The notes beneath the pieces were generated by a model. It made no database searches. It was not told where the DNA came from and saw nothing but the letters and a program-made list of their open reading frames with translations. The position numbers and the translations under genes are program-made. A stretch of DNA of 64,000 nt from Lathyrus oleraceus (Eukaryota > Streptophyta > Magnoliopsida > Fabales > Fabaceae), in assembly GCF_024323335.1 (NCBI RefSeq), contig NC_066585.1, forward strand, positions 533,906,082 through 533,970,081, written 5' to 3'. Below are positions 24,801-37,500 of the stretch, piece after piece (positions within the stretch are counted from its first letter, which is position 1; the number at the start of each line of letters is the position of its first letter).

Positions 24801-27266
24801 AAAAATTCAGGGTGAAACTAGACATATACAAGATATCTCATGCAAAAAATCAGAGCCATAGGCAAAGCATAAGCATGGAAAATTAAATCATGAAGTCAGC
24901 ATAGCATAGTATGACACATATTGTAACACTCAAAAAGATTAAATCATATCTACCAAACCAGAGATCCAAAAATCACAAATTATACATCAAAATCTCCAGG
25001 AGTGAGTCAAGAATCATCATATGAAATTTCATTCAGCTTGGAGCTAGCATGATTATTTGGTGATTAAAATGGTAAAACATATGAAAATAGCACACATGAC
25101 AAGAATCAATAAGCCATTCTAAAATTCTACCAGGCACAACTTACACTACTGTGCCCAAAAAATTCTAGAGAAAAATTGGGATCCAACAAAAAAACTCCCA
25201 TCTAATTTGGATTAATATTGGATTTTTTATGAATTTTAGAAGATTTGTTAATGATGGAAATAATTATTTAAATGATAAATGAATTAATGAATTTAATTAA
25301 GTCTGCAAATGGCATTTCCGTAAATACTCTCAGCCAGGCCAAAAACGCAGTTTCGTTTTAATGTGCTGTCACCGTGTGAATGGACGGTACTGGAGGGAAA
25401 CACCTTTTTGAAAATGCCATGCGAACTTGCAGGATCAAACGCAGTAAATTCCAGAATTGCTCACGTTCATCACGCGTTCATCTTCGTCCATCACCTTCAG
25501 CTTCGGTCACGAGCGAATCTCAACGAAAATACGCAAGCAATATACCGTTCTCTCCGTCTCTCAGTGTAGGTCATGAATATGGCAACGATTTCGTCTAAAG
25601 ATTAACGTACGTAAAGATCCGATCGAAAGAAGTTTTGACGCGTAAACTTAGATCTACAATATCTTGATGTACAGTGGATGAAATTGCGTGGTTCAAACGC
25701 CAAAACGATCTATGTTCAACGCACTACATAAGCCATATCTTGATTTCACGAATTAAAGATTTCGAAAATTCACCTTCTTGAAGTGACAGTGTGGAATCGG
25801 CACGTGTTTAGCTCCAATTTGTGAAAACAGATGGAGTGTGATGATTATGAAGATGAATGATGATGATTTCGCAGCTCAACAGGTCTTGATCATGAAGAAT
25901 TTTCCACTTGCCATTGATGCTCAAGGTTTTGCAACAGTTGGAATTTGCACGTGTTTGGCTTCAATCTCCACAAACAGAACTTGCAAATTACCTGCAAGAG
26001 ATGAATCAACCAAAAACTAGCAAGAACAATGGTGAAATCTTGGAGAATTGATGAAAAAGTGTATGTGAAAAATTTGAGAAAAGTGAGAGAATTTGAGAGT
26101 TTTTTGTGATGAATCTGAAAAAAGTGATTATTCCCTGAGAAACAGTTACAATTAGGCTTATATACTTCACACTAATCCAAGCCTTAATCATGATTAGGCA
26201 AAATTGTGTGATTAGTGAAAATGAGCTTGTAATGCATTTTGACCTTTTTGCCCTTGGATAGTTAGAACCAATGGAACAGTGTTTTATCACCTCAAGCAAA
26301 TCATAAATCTCATTTGGAAGCTCTTGGAATTGGTCCCATGTCAAAATTCCATGTAATTTGAGTTTTGGACCATTTTGCCCTTGCATTTTAATTGGTTCAC
26401 TTCAAAAATGACCTTTTTATGTGAAGGCTTTTGGCAAAATGTGATGATGGATTATGAAAGTACATATCAAATGTGGTTTGCTCAAAAAAGAACCATCCAA
26501 TTTGGCCATTCCATGTGAAAGTTATGCCACTTTGAATTTGGGTATTTTTTGAAAATGATTTGACCATATCTTGTCAACCACACATGGGAATTTCAAGTTC
26601 TTGGACTTTTTGGAAAGGTGAGAACAAGATCTTCAACTTTCATGTTGGACAAAATTTCATTTGAAGCTTGTATGATGAAGTAATTTTGAGGAGAAAAACT
26701 TTCCATTTTTGGAAACTTTTTGTCTGACCTCAAATCCTTCAACCTTGATCTTTGAAATGTCAAATGAGACTTGTATGGACATGAATGAGACTTTTCCAAC
26801 CATCTCACACCTTCCAATTCCTGATTAAATGCACAGTTGACCACAGTTGACTTTTCTAGGGTTTTGGATGACTGGGCCATGTTCTGATGAATTCCAACCC
26901 TCTTTCACATGAGATCTTGATCCAAAATGATATCACAAGTTATATGAACTCTTGATGAATGATCATGGTGTCCAAATTCTTCAAGAATGGCCACCATGTA
27001 TTGCTCAATGCCTGATTTGACTGTTTTGACCTATCTAGCTTCATCTGCAAGCAACAAGGTTAGATGACAATATTTTTGTACATTTGGTTAGTAAACATAT
27101 GAAAAGAAAAGATATACAATGCAATACATGCTTGGTGATCAAGAACCACACTCACAAGGTATCCTACCCACTAGGAGGGAAGCTAGGGTATGCAATGATC
27201 CTTGAGCCCATGGTATGAGATGTTATGGGCCATGAGGGATCTTAGGGCCAAAATTGAGGTCTTACA
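21873..27266 (-). repeat. Ogre 3' LTR
   Basis: Runs TGTAGCGG...GTCTTACA on the plus strand; on the minus strand it begins TGTAAGACC. Compared with the other LTR it lacks a 34-bp segment near 26711 bordered by CCATTTTTGG direct repeats. It holds the LTR minisatellite (22890-23040) and a TATA box at 26159-26164. Confidence 0.93.
26159..26164 (-). promoter_or_regulatory. LTR TATA box (3' LTR copy)
   Basis: On the minus strand GAAGTATATAAGCC. The identical motif is in the 5' LTR at about 38849-38855, where it would drive the element's transcript. The position, about 1.1 kb into the LTR, matches the predicted promoter of LTR A. Confidence 0.5.
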
Positions 27267-27279
27267 GATGCCCCTATTT
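27267..27279 (-). other. Polypurine-tract candidate of the Ogre
   Basis: On the minus strand AAATAGGGGCATC immediately before the 3' LTR start TGTAAG. It is short and contains pyrimidines, but its position is right for plus-strand priming. Confidence 0.5.
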
Positions 27280-30200
27280 AAGGTCATTCTAGCCGGAGAA
27301 GTGAAGTTTAGAAATCTTCATCTCGACGCGATAGAATGGGCTTAAATAATAGTAATGAGACGAATTTTGGTCCCTAAGAGACCTCATGATGCAGATGTAT
27401 GCATGCAAAAGCAAATTCTGTGGGGAATATGATTCACACAGAAGAAAAGACGATCCCTCGGAGTAATTCACTCACCAGGTACAGAGACTTTAGCACGACT
27501 CTTGTGGGGATAATAAAGAAAAAGAATGCGTGAGCAGGGCACGACTTCGAGTTGGGGAAACAAAACTGACACAGCGTGCGCGAGACACGACTCTGATTAG
27601 GATAACAGGAAACAAACTGGAGACCTCACTGGGGAAGTAAAGGACTCAAGCCGGGGATAGAAGCAATTCCAAAGGAAAACAAACTGTTGGAAAGACTCAA
27701 GCTGACTCGCAAAATGCATGTACTGGGGATAACACCAATACAGCAACACAAAAATAGAAACACAACTCCGCTGGGGAAATCTAGAAAAGACTTTCCAAGG
27801 GAAGCCAAAGGATGAGATATTATCGGTATAAGGGTAACAAACTCGGGAAGAATGAATATCTAAGACCGGTATAAGGGTGAGAGATATCAATCAACCAAAC
27901 ATCTGAGAAAGACCTGAAAAAGGTACATAAACTCAGGGAAATCTGACTCCACAGGGGACCAAGGTCATAATAGGGAGTAGACAGGAAGGAACACCAGGGA
28001 TACCGAGGTATATAATAGGTGACCGACCGAAACGTGAATTGTTATATATGCCAAAACACTCATCATCCAAAAGGAGGGCTTGAAAAAGCAAATCGAACTT
28101 ACAGGATGGACATTCGAATCCACAACGGGAAAACGAATCTTACTCAAATGGGGACACAAACCCAAAGAGTGCATGAGATATAATATCCATTACCGGCAGA
28201 CCGTGGATAAGAATACTCGCATGAGATATATCATCTATTACCGTCAGAACGTAGATAATAAACTCGCATGGTAAGAAACACCAGGGATACCGAAGTATAT
28301 AATAGGTGATCTACCGAAAACGTGGATTGGTATATATGCCAAAACACACATCCGAAACACAAACTGGTTAAAGGATGGATATTCGACTCTACAAAGAATA
28401 CGAATCTTGCTCAGCTGGGGAATATCAACAAAGGATTCCAACTAAAGAGCGCATGAGAAATATTATTCATTACCGGCAGACCGTGAATAATATACTCGAA
28501 AGGAAAAGGCACCAGGGATACCGAAGTATATAATAGGTGACTAACCAAAAAGAGAGACAATCGATACCAAGCATCCGGGTAAACGAAAGACAACTCAAAA
28601 GAGGATAAATTGCAAGCATCCGGCAATTATCCAACAACGAAGAAATATTCGACTCCGCAAAGGGAAATAACGAATCTTACTCGACCAGGGAAACGCAAAG
28701 GCTTCAACTGAAGAGTGCATGAGATATATTATTCATTACCGTCAGAACGTGAATAATACCCTCGCATGGAAGATTATCCACAACCGGCTACTGGGTTAAT
28801 AAAGGATAAATCGACCGAAAAGAAAGGCATCGGGATACCAAAACTAGGTATATAAAGATGACCGATCAAAGGAAGCAACAATCATTACCAAGCAAACGGG
28901 TAAATGAAAGACGATCCGCTGGGGATGAATTGCAAGCATCCGGCAATTATCCGCAGGGACTAGCTGGGAATACATTGATAAACAATCAATGATCCAGGGA
29001 ACAAATCACTTAGCAAACGGTGAAAAGACCCACTGGCGACTTCAAAAGGATAACATTGCAAGCATACGGCAATGATCCAGAAGATTTACTGGGGATACAA
29101 GTACTTACTCAAGAGCAACTACCCAGAAGAAAGGAGGAATATCAACATCGAACAACGAATGAAGATAACCACAAAGAGATTAGGGTTTATATCTACCGAA
29201 TACGGGGCAGAAGACCGAAAATCTGGCTGAGGAAACAAGAGGTTAACACTACCGACTACTGGGTAGAACCAAAGACTCAGCTGGGATAAAATTGCAAGCA
29301 ACCGACAATTATCCACCTGTATCATAAGGTACAAAACTCCGATGGGGAGAACAAAACCACAACGTGGGATTTACAACTACCGAATACGGGGTAGAAGACC
29401 ACACACTCAACTGGGGATAAAAATCACCGCAGGGAGATACCAACTCTGTTAGGGATGAAACCACAACAACAGAAAATCCACCATCAACCAGATCGAACCA
29501 CAAAGGTTACCTCTGCTAGGGGAAAAGGGATAGGACTTACAACTACCGAATACGGGGTAGTAGCCATACTCTGACGGGAATAACCACAAATCCACGTGGG
29601 GATGGAAATATATCACAAATCCGCACGGGAAACAAAATAGGGTTTATAACAAACCACAAACTCTGCTGGAGAGTAAGAAAACAGGATTTATGACTACCCA
29701 CTACTAGGCAGAAAACCAACAACTCTTGCCGAGGAATAAAAGGTATATAACCACCAATTCCATCAAAAGGGCAAGGAAAATTAGGACTTATAACTACCGG
29801 TATAAGGGTAGAAGCCAATCGACTCTTGCTGAGGAATAAAAGGTATATAACCACAAATTCCGCTAAGAGGAAAAGGAACAATAGGACTTACAACTACCGG
29901 TATCAGGGTAGAGGCCCGAAAACTCCGCTGGGGGATAACCCACTGGGAAGCACAAAACGGTTGACAAAACGCCAATTCGGGAATATTCCGAAAAGACAGA
30001 CTGAATCAAGACACGTCCTATGAGAATATAACTCAATAGGAACATCCATCCCAATATATGTGTTGGGAGGAAACGGAAGAAACCGTCATCCACGAGGGTA
30101 TATCTCAGTGGGGAACTGCAGAAGGAAGACAGACTTTTTCTGCTTACGGGCTGACTCTATATGGAGAGATTTAAAACCCGACATCCGCTTGGGCAGATCT

Positions 30201-31850
30201 TTTTAGAGAGATCTATGAAGCCCATAGCAGGAGACAACAAACAAGAGATATATGGCAAAATGCAACATGAATATCTGAATGTTTCATGAACATGCATGAA
30301 TATGCGTGTTTATGTTTGATGAATGCTGACAAAACAGACATATCTAACACAACAGGTCCAGGAATCAAACGCCCGGTATTATACTTCCAGGGGGAAAAAC
30401 CAACTGGAAAGCCAATCCGCGGAGATCTGCATGCTATAAAGCAAAGATCTGCGGGTACTGCTGGGGAAGCAGAGGCAGGATACACCAAATCTCTGAGTAA
30501 TGAATCAGCGAAAGTTCCAATTAGGGTACAGAAAGTCACAACGGGCCAAACTGCCACCAAGACGAATCTGTTGGGAACAAGAGAAAATCCCAAAAATATC
30601 TGCAGGGGGATCTCGGCATCAACTGAGAAACGACAGTTCATAGCAACTCCAACAAATCCGGGGAACAACCCACTGCAGGAGAACAAAATCATCCAAGTAG
30701 AACATAACTGCATAACAACTCTACCGGGGAAAACTGTCAGCTACTCTTTCGGGGAACAACCCACTGAAGGAGAAAGCATCACGCAAGCAGATTCTGCAAC
30801 AAACCATTCTACTTGGGGAGAACATGCATCTGAAGGATCACATCAGTAGATTCTGCAATATAAGCCAGTCTACTGAGGATCGAAAACAATCAGGAAATCA
30901 ATCCAATCTCTGGATGACAGAGCCGTCAACCGACCATACCGGGGATTGGAGATTCAACAGGCAATACTTGCCACAACAACCATTCTGCAGACAAAGCTGG
31001 GGAGATATGGATGAAAATACTGGAATATCAACCCAATCAACCACTGAGTAGGAAAATAAATCCTGCTCTACTGAGGAGAACCAATACTCTGATAGAGAAA
31101 AATCAACAACTCTACTGGCAACTGCACTGGAGAGAGTAACAACAACCTGCTCGCGACTACGATGGGGATATCAATACCCACTCTACTCGCGACTGCGCTG
31201 GGGGATAGATAAAATACGGGGATGTTAACCCACTGACTGAATCTCCCAAAAATAACATCCATGCTGGAGAGGAATTGCTGCTGGAGAAAACTGAGTCTTC
31301 AACAACACACTGCTTGCGATCATGCTGGGGAACAACCCCACCAACAACTTTATTTGAGGAACAACCCCAACAAAGATCTGGAGAAAGGGATACAACCAAA
31401 CCAGGAATATGAACAAACGTTTTACCTGTTGGGAATCATACCACCCTTGGGAGAGCACTGAGACATCCCCAGGTATCCTTTCAATCTCGTGAATATTCAC
31501 TTTGTTTAAAACAACAATTTTGAAAAATTTGATTTGTTTAAAACAATGATGTTCTATCAATTAAAACATGCAAAACATTTGTTGAATTGAAACAAATAAG
31601 AGTGCAAATAATTGGATAAAAAGCTCAAATTTATTTGATGGAATGGTAGCCTGCAAATGGCAAGACTCCATAGATCTGTACAAATTTGAAATCAGTGATA
31701 TATATTGGACGAGGGCTACATTGAACATAATGATCCTTTCTCTACCAATTTGAATCTCGATGTATCCGAAGCTTCAGTTGACGACGAATCGAGAATCCTC
31801 TGACGAAAAGACAGCTGGTGAACCAGAAAGTCTTGTCAGGATGCAGTTAC
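27280..31850 (-). repeat. Ogre 3' untranslated region with several families of tandem repeats
   Basis: No coding sequence on either strand; the 187-codon plus-strand ORF at 30286-30849 is chance. Three repeat zones are visible. At 27980-28870 there are units of about 230-320 bp starting CACCAGGGATACCGA and holding ACGAATCTTACTC and GAGTGCATGAGATAT. At 29150-29930 there are units of roughly 100-130 bp round AACTACCGAATACGGGGTAG and GCTGAGGAA. At 30640-31400 there are looser units with GGGGAACAACCCACTG. Ogre 3' regions are known to be hypervariable and to seed satellite repeats; this looks like such a region. Confidence 0.7.
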
Positions 31851-32045
31851 TTGCCAAATCCCTAATTTTTGCCTAGATTGCCCCAGGGTGAGGTACTCAA
31901 TCTAGCGGGATGCAAATATACTTTTTTTTCAAGTCTCTAACTTTTGCCTGGATTACCCTTGCGGATTCTCCACCGAGACGCTCATTTTTGCCTAAGCCGC
32001 CCTTTCGGGTTTTCAACTTAGCGAGCTATTCTGTTTTTCATTTGC
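31840..32045 (-). repeat. Short tandem repeat just downstream of the integrase end
   Basis: Three degenerate units of about 60-70 bp built round TTTTTGCCTAGATTGCCCC / TTTTGCCTGGATTACCC / TTTTTGCCTAAGCCGCCC, each ending in AATCTAGCGGG- or AACTTAGCGAG-like sequence. It separates the coding scrap from the long 3' repeat region. Confidence 0.65.
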
Positions 32046-32063
32046 ATATACTTTTTTTTTCTT

Positions 32064-32402
32064 TTAGGAAAAGTATTTCTTGACTGCATCTGAATTCACG
32101 GGACGAGTGAAATCCTCCCCATCCATTGTTGTAAGCATCAAAGCACCGCCTGAAAAGGCTCTCTTAACAACATATGGACCCTCGTAGTTTGGAGTCCACT
32201 TGCCCCTGGAATTGGGCACGAAAGACAAAACTTTCTTGAGCACAAGGTCACCTTCTCTGAACACACGAGGCTTGACCTTCTTATCGAATGCTTTCTTCAT
32301 TCTCTGCGGATATAACTGACCATGACACATGGCAATTAATCGCTTCTCTTCAATCAAATTCAGCTGGTCGTAACGACTCTGAATCCATTCAGCATCAGTC
32401 AA
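32064..32402 (-). pseudogene. Ogre integrase C-terminal fragment
   Basis: About 112 codons: AEWIQSRYDQLNLIEEKRL, FDKKVKPRVFREGDLVLKK, then GKWTPNYEGPYVVKRAFSGG and the final NSDAVKKYF. This is the extreme C-terminus of a Ty3/gypsy integrase of the Ogre/Tat type, with its own stop. Upstream a TAG at about 32403-32405 and then unrelated AT-rich sequence replace the catalytic core, so the large deletion has one end near 32420. A fragment, not functional. Confidence 0.85.
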
Positions 32403-32497
32403 CTAGGGACTTGAGGGTATGCTTTTCTTTTTTCTTTTGAAAAAAATTTGAAATTTTTTTCCTGATTTTTGATTTTTCATCTTTTTCACCCTCTTTT

Positions 32498-32700
32498 TTA
32501 TTTTATTTTATTACATTTGTAATGCCCCAGTTTGACTGTTTTGCTGATTCTCATGATACAGCTAAATGATCTTCTTTCGTGCTCGAGAAGACGGGTAATC
32601 TCATCAGGAATCCCCTTCAACATCATCTTCCTCTGCTTCGAATACAAAGAATTCAAGATTGGGAGATGGCGTTGGATCATTATGTTCAATGGGTTTAGAA
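32498..32700 (-). pseudogene. Possible Ogre polyprotein scrap
   Basis: The minus-strand frame holds GIPDEITRLLEHERRSF followed by KTVKLG, similar in layout to the acidic linker upstream of RT in Ogre-type polyproteins. It is short and not continuous with neighbouring scraps; identity is by resemblance only. Confidence 0.4.
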
Positions 32701-32965
32701 ATCCCTGCATAATGATTCTGGATAACGAAAAGCTTTTGAATTTAAACAAGAAAATCATTTATGCAGATGAAAAAGCTGTTTTATTGTTTTTCAGGGTTTT
32801 TTGTGATCACTGATTTCATGCAAAGGCAAAAAGTGAAAACAAATGGAAAAACAAATGTTTGACAATGCATTAATTGGATGAAAACATCATTGTGTTAAAT
32901 GCTGCCAACAATGTCATCACTTCTCCTTTTGGCATGGGAGAAGGGTTTTGAACAAAGTGAACAAA

Positions 32966-33365
32966 TCACGCTGACTTATGAATGACCGCGGGAACATCCA
33001 CAGCGACCCAATTGTAGCAGATACCACCAGGAATAACGAAGTTGTTCACATCCTCTGCATCTTCTTCAATGATAGCAGCAGCTTCCTTTTCAGGCTGATC
33101 ATCATGGATGAAACCTCCACTCGCGAACAGACCTTGCTCATTATATACCCCAGAACAGTAGCCAATGCCAGCCCGGGATCGGTTAACTAGGAATAAATCC
33201 ATCAACAGTACTTAGTCTGGCAAAATCTCCTTTGAGGTCACAATTCTCTTGCTCAGGATAATCCATCAATCTGGCAGAGATGGCTCTGGTATAATACCGG
33301 CGAAGTGCGTCTCCAAAATAAATGAAGATCGCAGGGTCAGACCACAGGACGGGAGACCGGAACAA
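32966..33365 (-). pseudogene. Ogre polyprotein fragment upstream of RT
   Basis: Two minus-strand pieces, 33183-33365 and 32966-33205. The second has GIGYCSGVYNEQGL, FASGGFIHDDQPE, an acidic run and then NFVIPGGICYNWVAVDVP, which I recognise as part of the protease-RT linker of Ogre-like polyproteins. The pieces are in different frames and end in stops. They show what is left of a pol gene that has lost its catalytic parts. Confidence 0.6.
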
Positions 33366-33697
33366 AACACCTGCTTATGCAAATGATGCATGAAGTGTTT
33401 ATGCATATGCTTGTTTTTTATTTCAAAGGAACTCGAGGGTTTTATTTGCAAACTTTGAAATATCAACATTTTGATCATATATGAGAATATCTCATCAGAT
33501 ATATCAGGTGAAAAAATTTTCCCTGTTTTTCCATGTTTGAATTTTTTTTTGCAAATAAACTCCTTTGAGTTCTTTGAAAATTTTCTTTTTATCTGATGAT
33601 ATGAATGCAGATGAATGCATGAATGTATGAATGCAACAATCACACTCAAGGATCAAGCAAAGCACACCAAACAAAGGTCATGGGAAAGCTCAATGTA

Positions 33698-33876
33698 TCC
33701 CTAATATCAATCATCCATTTTGGTGGATTTAGGTTTTCACCTTATCGACACCCAAGTTCCATTGATATTAACGGTACATGAACCGGCTCTGACATCCCTA
33801 ATATCAACCATCCTTCTTGGTGGATTTAGGTTTTACACCTTATCAACACCCAGGTTCCATTGATATTAACGGTGTC
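33698..33876 (-). repeat. Duplicated stem-loop unit in the Ogre leader
   Basis: Two copies about 97 bp apart of a unit running from CCCTAATATCAA to ATTGATATTAACGGT. In copy 1 the 10-mer TAATATCAAT (33702-33711) is the reverse complement of ATTGATATTA (33761-33770). In copy 2 the stem is 9 bp (33799-33807 with 33860-33868). The unit lies in the 5' untranslated part of the element's RNA. Confidence 0.75.
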
Positions 33877-34542
33877 TGAACGACTCAACCATGAATCACG
33901 GGTTTGCTGAGAGTCACGAGCATGGAGTCTTGGTTAAGAACCACCCAATGGGAGTGTACTAGGGTTTAAACCTGCCAGACATGTTCTATCAGAGGTTCCC
34001 ATAATCATCGTCCCATCTCTCGGATATTATCGGAGGAACGAATACTCGTATTCCAAAAATATTCTCAAGAGAGACTCTTATGAGTGTAGTATCGCGTAAC
34101 AATCGCATCAGAACTTACATCTGAACGACCTCCGCACTACGTCCTAAAAATAGCCCAAGATGGGTTTGGTAAACTAAGGTCCTTGGCTTCTAAGGCACAT
34201 GATTGAAAGAATAATGCCTAACCACAAATAACTTGTGTGACGTTATTAATCCAACATGACCTCCACCAAGTGAATGGACTCGCAAGTCAACTGGCTAAGG
34301 AATACTCCACACCAATCGACAAGACTATGCCATTCTCCTATCCTAGAGTGCACTCGAGTTCGGGTATAGAACTCATCTCACAGAGATCACCAAAGCAAAT
34401 AGCAATTGTATATCAAGCAATTCAAACATTACAATCAATACAGTTATCCCAAATTGTACAAAAATATGTCAAATAACACATAATAATATATCACACAACA
34501 ATGATGAAAAGTAGGCAATACCACCAAGGAATCTTCTTTATC

Positions 34543-34560
34543 TCCCCAGCAGAGTCGCCA
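34543..34560 (-). other. Ogre primer-binding site
   Basis: On the minus strand TGGCGACTCTGCTGGGGA, six bases after the 5' LTR. It starts with TGG (complement of a tRNA 3' CCA) and fits the tRNA-Arg-type primer site reported for Ogre elements. This fixes the element's orientation. Confidence 0.75.
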
Positions 34561-34566
34561 TTTTTC

Positions 34567-37500
34567 TGTAGCGGTGTTTTCGTCGCTATATGATCTATTG
34601 ATTAAATCATAAGCAAAGTATACAAGTAAATAGAGTCGCCACCGCACTTTTATTTATCCAAAGGACTGGCTAAAAAGCGAATAAAAGCCTAAGAAGTTTT
34701 ACGCGTAGAAAACTAATAAAAAGATCAGAGATCGGGGTAAGGGGTAAATTACACAACGGGAAGGTGTTAGGCACCCACTGCGTCCTAGGTACTCCTAGGG
34801 AACCTTTTTCACACTTGTTGTATAAAAAAAATATTTATTTGTTTTTGACATATTGTGCAAACGTGAGTGGGATGATGAGAAAAGAATGTACATGTTAATT
34901 ATTTTTGTGTTCGAACGGATGAACCCGTTGCCTACGTACCTTCCATCAAATGTAAGGATCAAAACGCCGTAGTTCGGCTAAAAACTTCCAAAAGTTAGTG
35001 GATTCAATTTTAAAACACAAGCTCAAAGGTCTTACGTTACCCACGGGAGAAAACTCAACCTTAAGAGACAACAAGTCCACCATGTGAGAAAAGCTTCAAC
35101 TTGCTAGAGAGGGGTTAACCCTATAATAAGCAAGGAAGACTTACAATTCAATCAACTAAGGACAAATAGGTGAGATTAATATCAACCAACTAGGGTAAAT
35201 CAAACCTATAGCTAATGTATGAAAACTTAACAAACATGGACAAAGCCACAAAAATCATTTGAATGAGTGAAGTTAATTGATTTGGATTATCTACAAAGTA
35301 TGGTCAAAGTATGATTAAAGTCAATTCAAAATGAAGTATTTACAAAAGATGAAGTTTGGAAAATCATGGACTTAAGGTCCAAGTTTCTAATTTTGAAAAG
35401 AAATGAGAATGTTTGCACAACATGTATATACAAGTTTGAAAAGTCAACAATGTGAAAAGGATTTGTAACAAAAATGGTATGGACGATGGAGGGTAAAACT
35501 TCCTAGAGGTTCACCCCTTGAAATCATATAGAAGATGATTCAAGTGTGTCCTTTGGAATGAGGGACAAAGCAAGTTAGTAAAATAAAAGACACGGTGATA
35601 CCGGATGCCACTCAATGGTCTTACTCCAATCTCACACAAAAGCGGATACCGGATACCAATAAATGGATTTACACCAATCTCCTAAAATAAAACAATGATA
35701 CCGGATGCCAATAAATGGTCTTACTCCAATCTCATAAAGGTAAAACAAAAACAAAACATGGAAGTCAACTGCCAATCTATCTGGACTTAGGTTAACCTCC
35801 ACATATGATCATAGGAAAACAAGTGCCAAATTACATGGACTTACAATGAATCCTCACATACAACAACAAGCTCAATCAAAGAGCAAAGAGGATATGAGTG
35901 ACCAACGAGGTGGTCTTACACTCTATCCCTTCCATGTCATAGGAACAAAAGCCAATCAATATGGACTTACAATTGTCCTCAATGGGAAAACATCAATGTC
36001 ACAAGGACAAATGAAATGATCATGCACCAATGGCAAACAATGATGGTAAATTCACAATGGCAAACTCAAGTAATCATGTATAAATGAATCAAGTAATTAA
36101 TCACATAAATTCAAGTAGCACACACTATAACCATTCAATGAGGCTCAAGCAAAAGGATGGGGCATTAAAGCCAACTGGAATAGGGTTAAAGTTGCTCTTA
36201 ACCTTGCCATTGAGGGGCTAAGGTGAAGCAGATGAAAGGATATGAGGGGTGTGCCTCATCACTCTTATCCCTGGTCAGGGAGAGCATTGAATATCAAAAG
36301 GCGTGGGAGTTCAGAAAGATGGAACTCTCTCCACATATTAGACTCGATAGATCTTGGGTTTGGATCTCAATGCTACAACCATGTAATGGGAGCAAGGAGA
36401 AGACTCACAGAATAATGGTAGATAGGCTACATATCTCTTATATCCACCAATTGCCTTTAAAAGGACTTTACCTGCTTGGGACAAACATAAACAATCACAA
36501 ACATTGCCTCTTAAGGAGGACTTCAGACAGTTGCCTGGCTAAGTAACAAGCCAGGTCTTCCAGACTACATGAAGAAGAAGGTGCTATACCTCAATGCAAA
36601 TTGCTATTAAGCAAAGCAAAGCAAGTTCTTAAGAGAACTGAGCAACTAAGGGTACCTGAAATCAATCAAATATAATCAGCATCCCAACATAAACAAAACA
36701 ACAACATAAGAATCAATCAACAATCAAACAATAATGTGCATAGCACCAAGTCCAAGTGAACCAAGCACCCTACAAGACAAACAATTTAGTTCACAATAAT
36801 CAAATGAAACAATTCAACTTGCATTAATTCCTTTAAAGCACTTTGCTTCTTAACCTGAAAAGTCAAAGTCAAACTCAAACATGAGTAACAAGACCACTAG
36901 GACAAGCCTAGGGTCCAAAGGATGGAAAAATCTTAAAACAGCAAGTGAAACATGATCAAAACCAATATAATTCAATTAAGAAGAAGGACCAATTGATCCC
37001 ATATCAAAACAATACACCAATTTCATTTTATGCACAATTTAACTCAAGGTAAGCAAGTATGAACCACAAATGAGTAAACAGCAAGATCACAACCAAACAA
37101 ATATCAAAACAGCTCAATAAATTCCACAAAAATTCTATTCTAAACAAAACACATTCAATGAGCTACATATCAATTTTCATGCCATTTGGGCAAAAGGAGC
37201 TATGTCAATTAAATCAACATGTCAAGGCATGCAAAAACACAACCAAATTAGGTCACCAAAATGTACACTAACTTCAATCAATGGTAAAACAGTGAGATCA
37301 AATTAGAAATGAATGGGACCAAAGCAAAATTGAAGCTATACATGTTAGGAAATACTCCACCAATTTTCACATTCATATAGTAAGGGATTAGGATTTTACA
37401 AGGCATGTAAGTTTGCTACTCAAGAAACAATCCAAAAATGCTAAACAGCAATAAAAAATGTCAATCAAATAGGAAATTGGTCAACAATTCCTACAAAAAT

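Noticed and set aside
30286..30849. 187-codon plus-strand ORF
   Set aside because: It is antisense to the Ogre transcript, lies in the repeat-rich 3' untranslated region, and shows periodic low-complexity protein sequence without known motifs.
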